The notes under the pieces: model-generated
Databases searched by the model: none
Told to the model about the DNA's origin: nothing
The model's input: only the letters and a program-made list of their open reading frames with translations
Source: JAGUXG01 sp043798435
GTDB taxonomy: Bacteria > UBA9089 > UBA9088 > JAGUXG01
Assembly (NCBI GenBank): GCA_043798435.1
Contig: JAZDOR010000070.1
Span: forward strand, 1 to 13,280
DNA: 13,280 bases
Reading direction: 5' to 3'
Shown here: positions 13,245 through 13,280 of the stretch, piece after piece
How the letters are laid out: the number at the start of each line of letters is the position of its first letter
How positions within the stretch are numbered: the first letter of the stretch is position 1
Made by a program: the position numbers and the translations under genes

Positions 13245-13280
13245 ATGCAACCTATTTCTGAAGATAAGATCAAATACTTC
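13245..13280 (+). CDS. Possible start of a gene running off the right edge
   Basis: ATG at 13245 opens a frame of 12 codons, MQPISEDKIKYF, to the window end. A TATAAT (13235-13240) lies just upstream and would give a nearly leaderless message; no Shine-Dalgarno is visible. The stretch is too short to identify. It may equally be non-coding, and the ATG at 13241 stops after six codons. Confidence 0.22.
   Translation, partial: MQPISEDKIKYF

Overview
The window looks like a chromosomal piece of an uncultivated, AT-leaning Gram-negative-type bacterium. Protein genes have bacterial Shine-Dalgarno sites where no repeat intrudes, with GTG and TTG starts, and the tRNA gene encodes its own CCA. A long alpha-2-macroglobulin implies an envelope with a periplasm-like space. 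I cannot name the phylum; the density of short palindromic elements and heptanucleotide arrays recalls some candidate-phylum genomes, but that is only an impression.

Layout. 1-285 (-): start of a nucleotide-sugar dehydrogenase, cut by the window edge. 355-537 (-): tRNA-Ala(GGC) with its own promoter and a terminator-like hairpin. 582-2606 (-): a PAS / HAMP-like / giant coiled-coil protein built from 21- and 14-residue repeats. 2660-3086: a candidate promoter, then two large heptanucleotide arrays ending 2 bp before the guaA start codon. 3087-4628 (+): GMP synthase, guaA. 4632-4720: heptamer-built inverted repeat. 4741-5691 (+): NrnA-like DHH/DHHA1 phosphoesterase. 5672-6097: two abutting palindromic elements, E1 and E2A. 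6170-11587 (+): 1805-residue membrane-anchored bacterial alpha-2-macroglobulin with an intact CIEQ thioester motif. 11589-11968: mini-element E3 and a strong sigma70-type promoter. 11969-13044 (+): cas6, broken by elements E4 and E2B. 13045-13280: a short heptamer tract, a candidate promoter/operator and the possible start of another gene.

The genes are mostly unrelated housekeeping and envelope functions, and no enzymatic novelty is evident. What stands out is the repeat landscape. Short palindromic, apparently non-autonomous elements of two end types recur here: GTAAC..TTTACCCATCTGAAG (E1, E4) and GTAA..GTTCAG (E2A, E2B, E3). One has an 8-bp target duplication whose removal restores the cas6 reading frame exactly. 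Several elements or hairpins supply the stop codon of the gene they touch. Independently, sequence-distinct arrays with a strict 7-bp period sit at gene boundaries. The CRISPR RNA-processing gene cas6 is therefore a dated casualty of this repeat activity, and no other cas gene or CRISPR array lies in the window.
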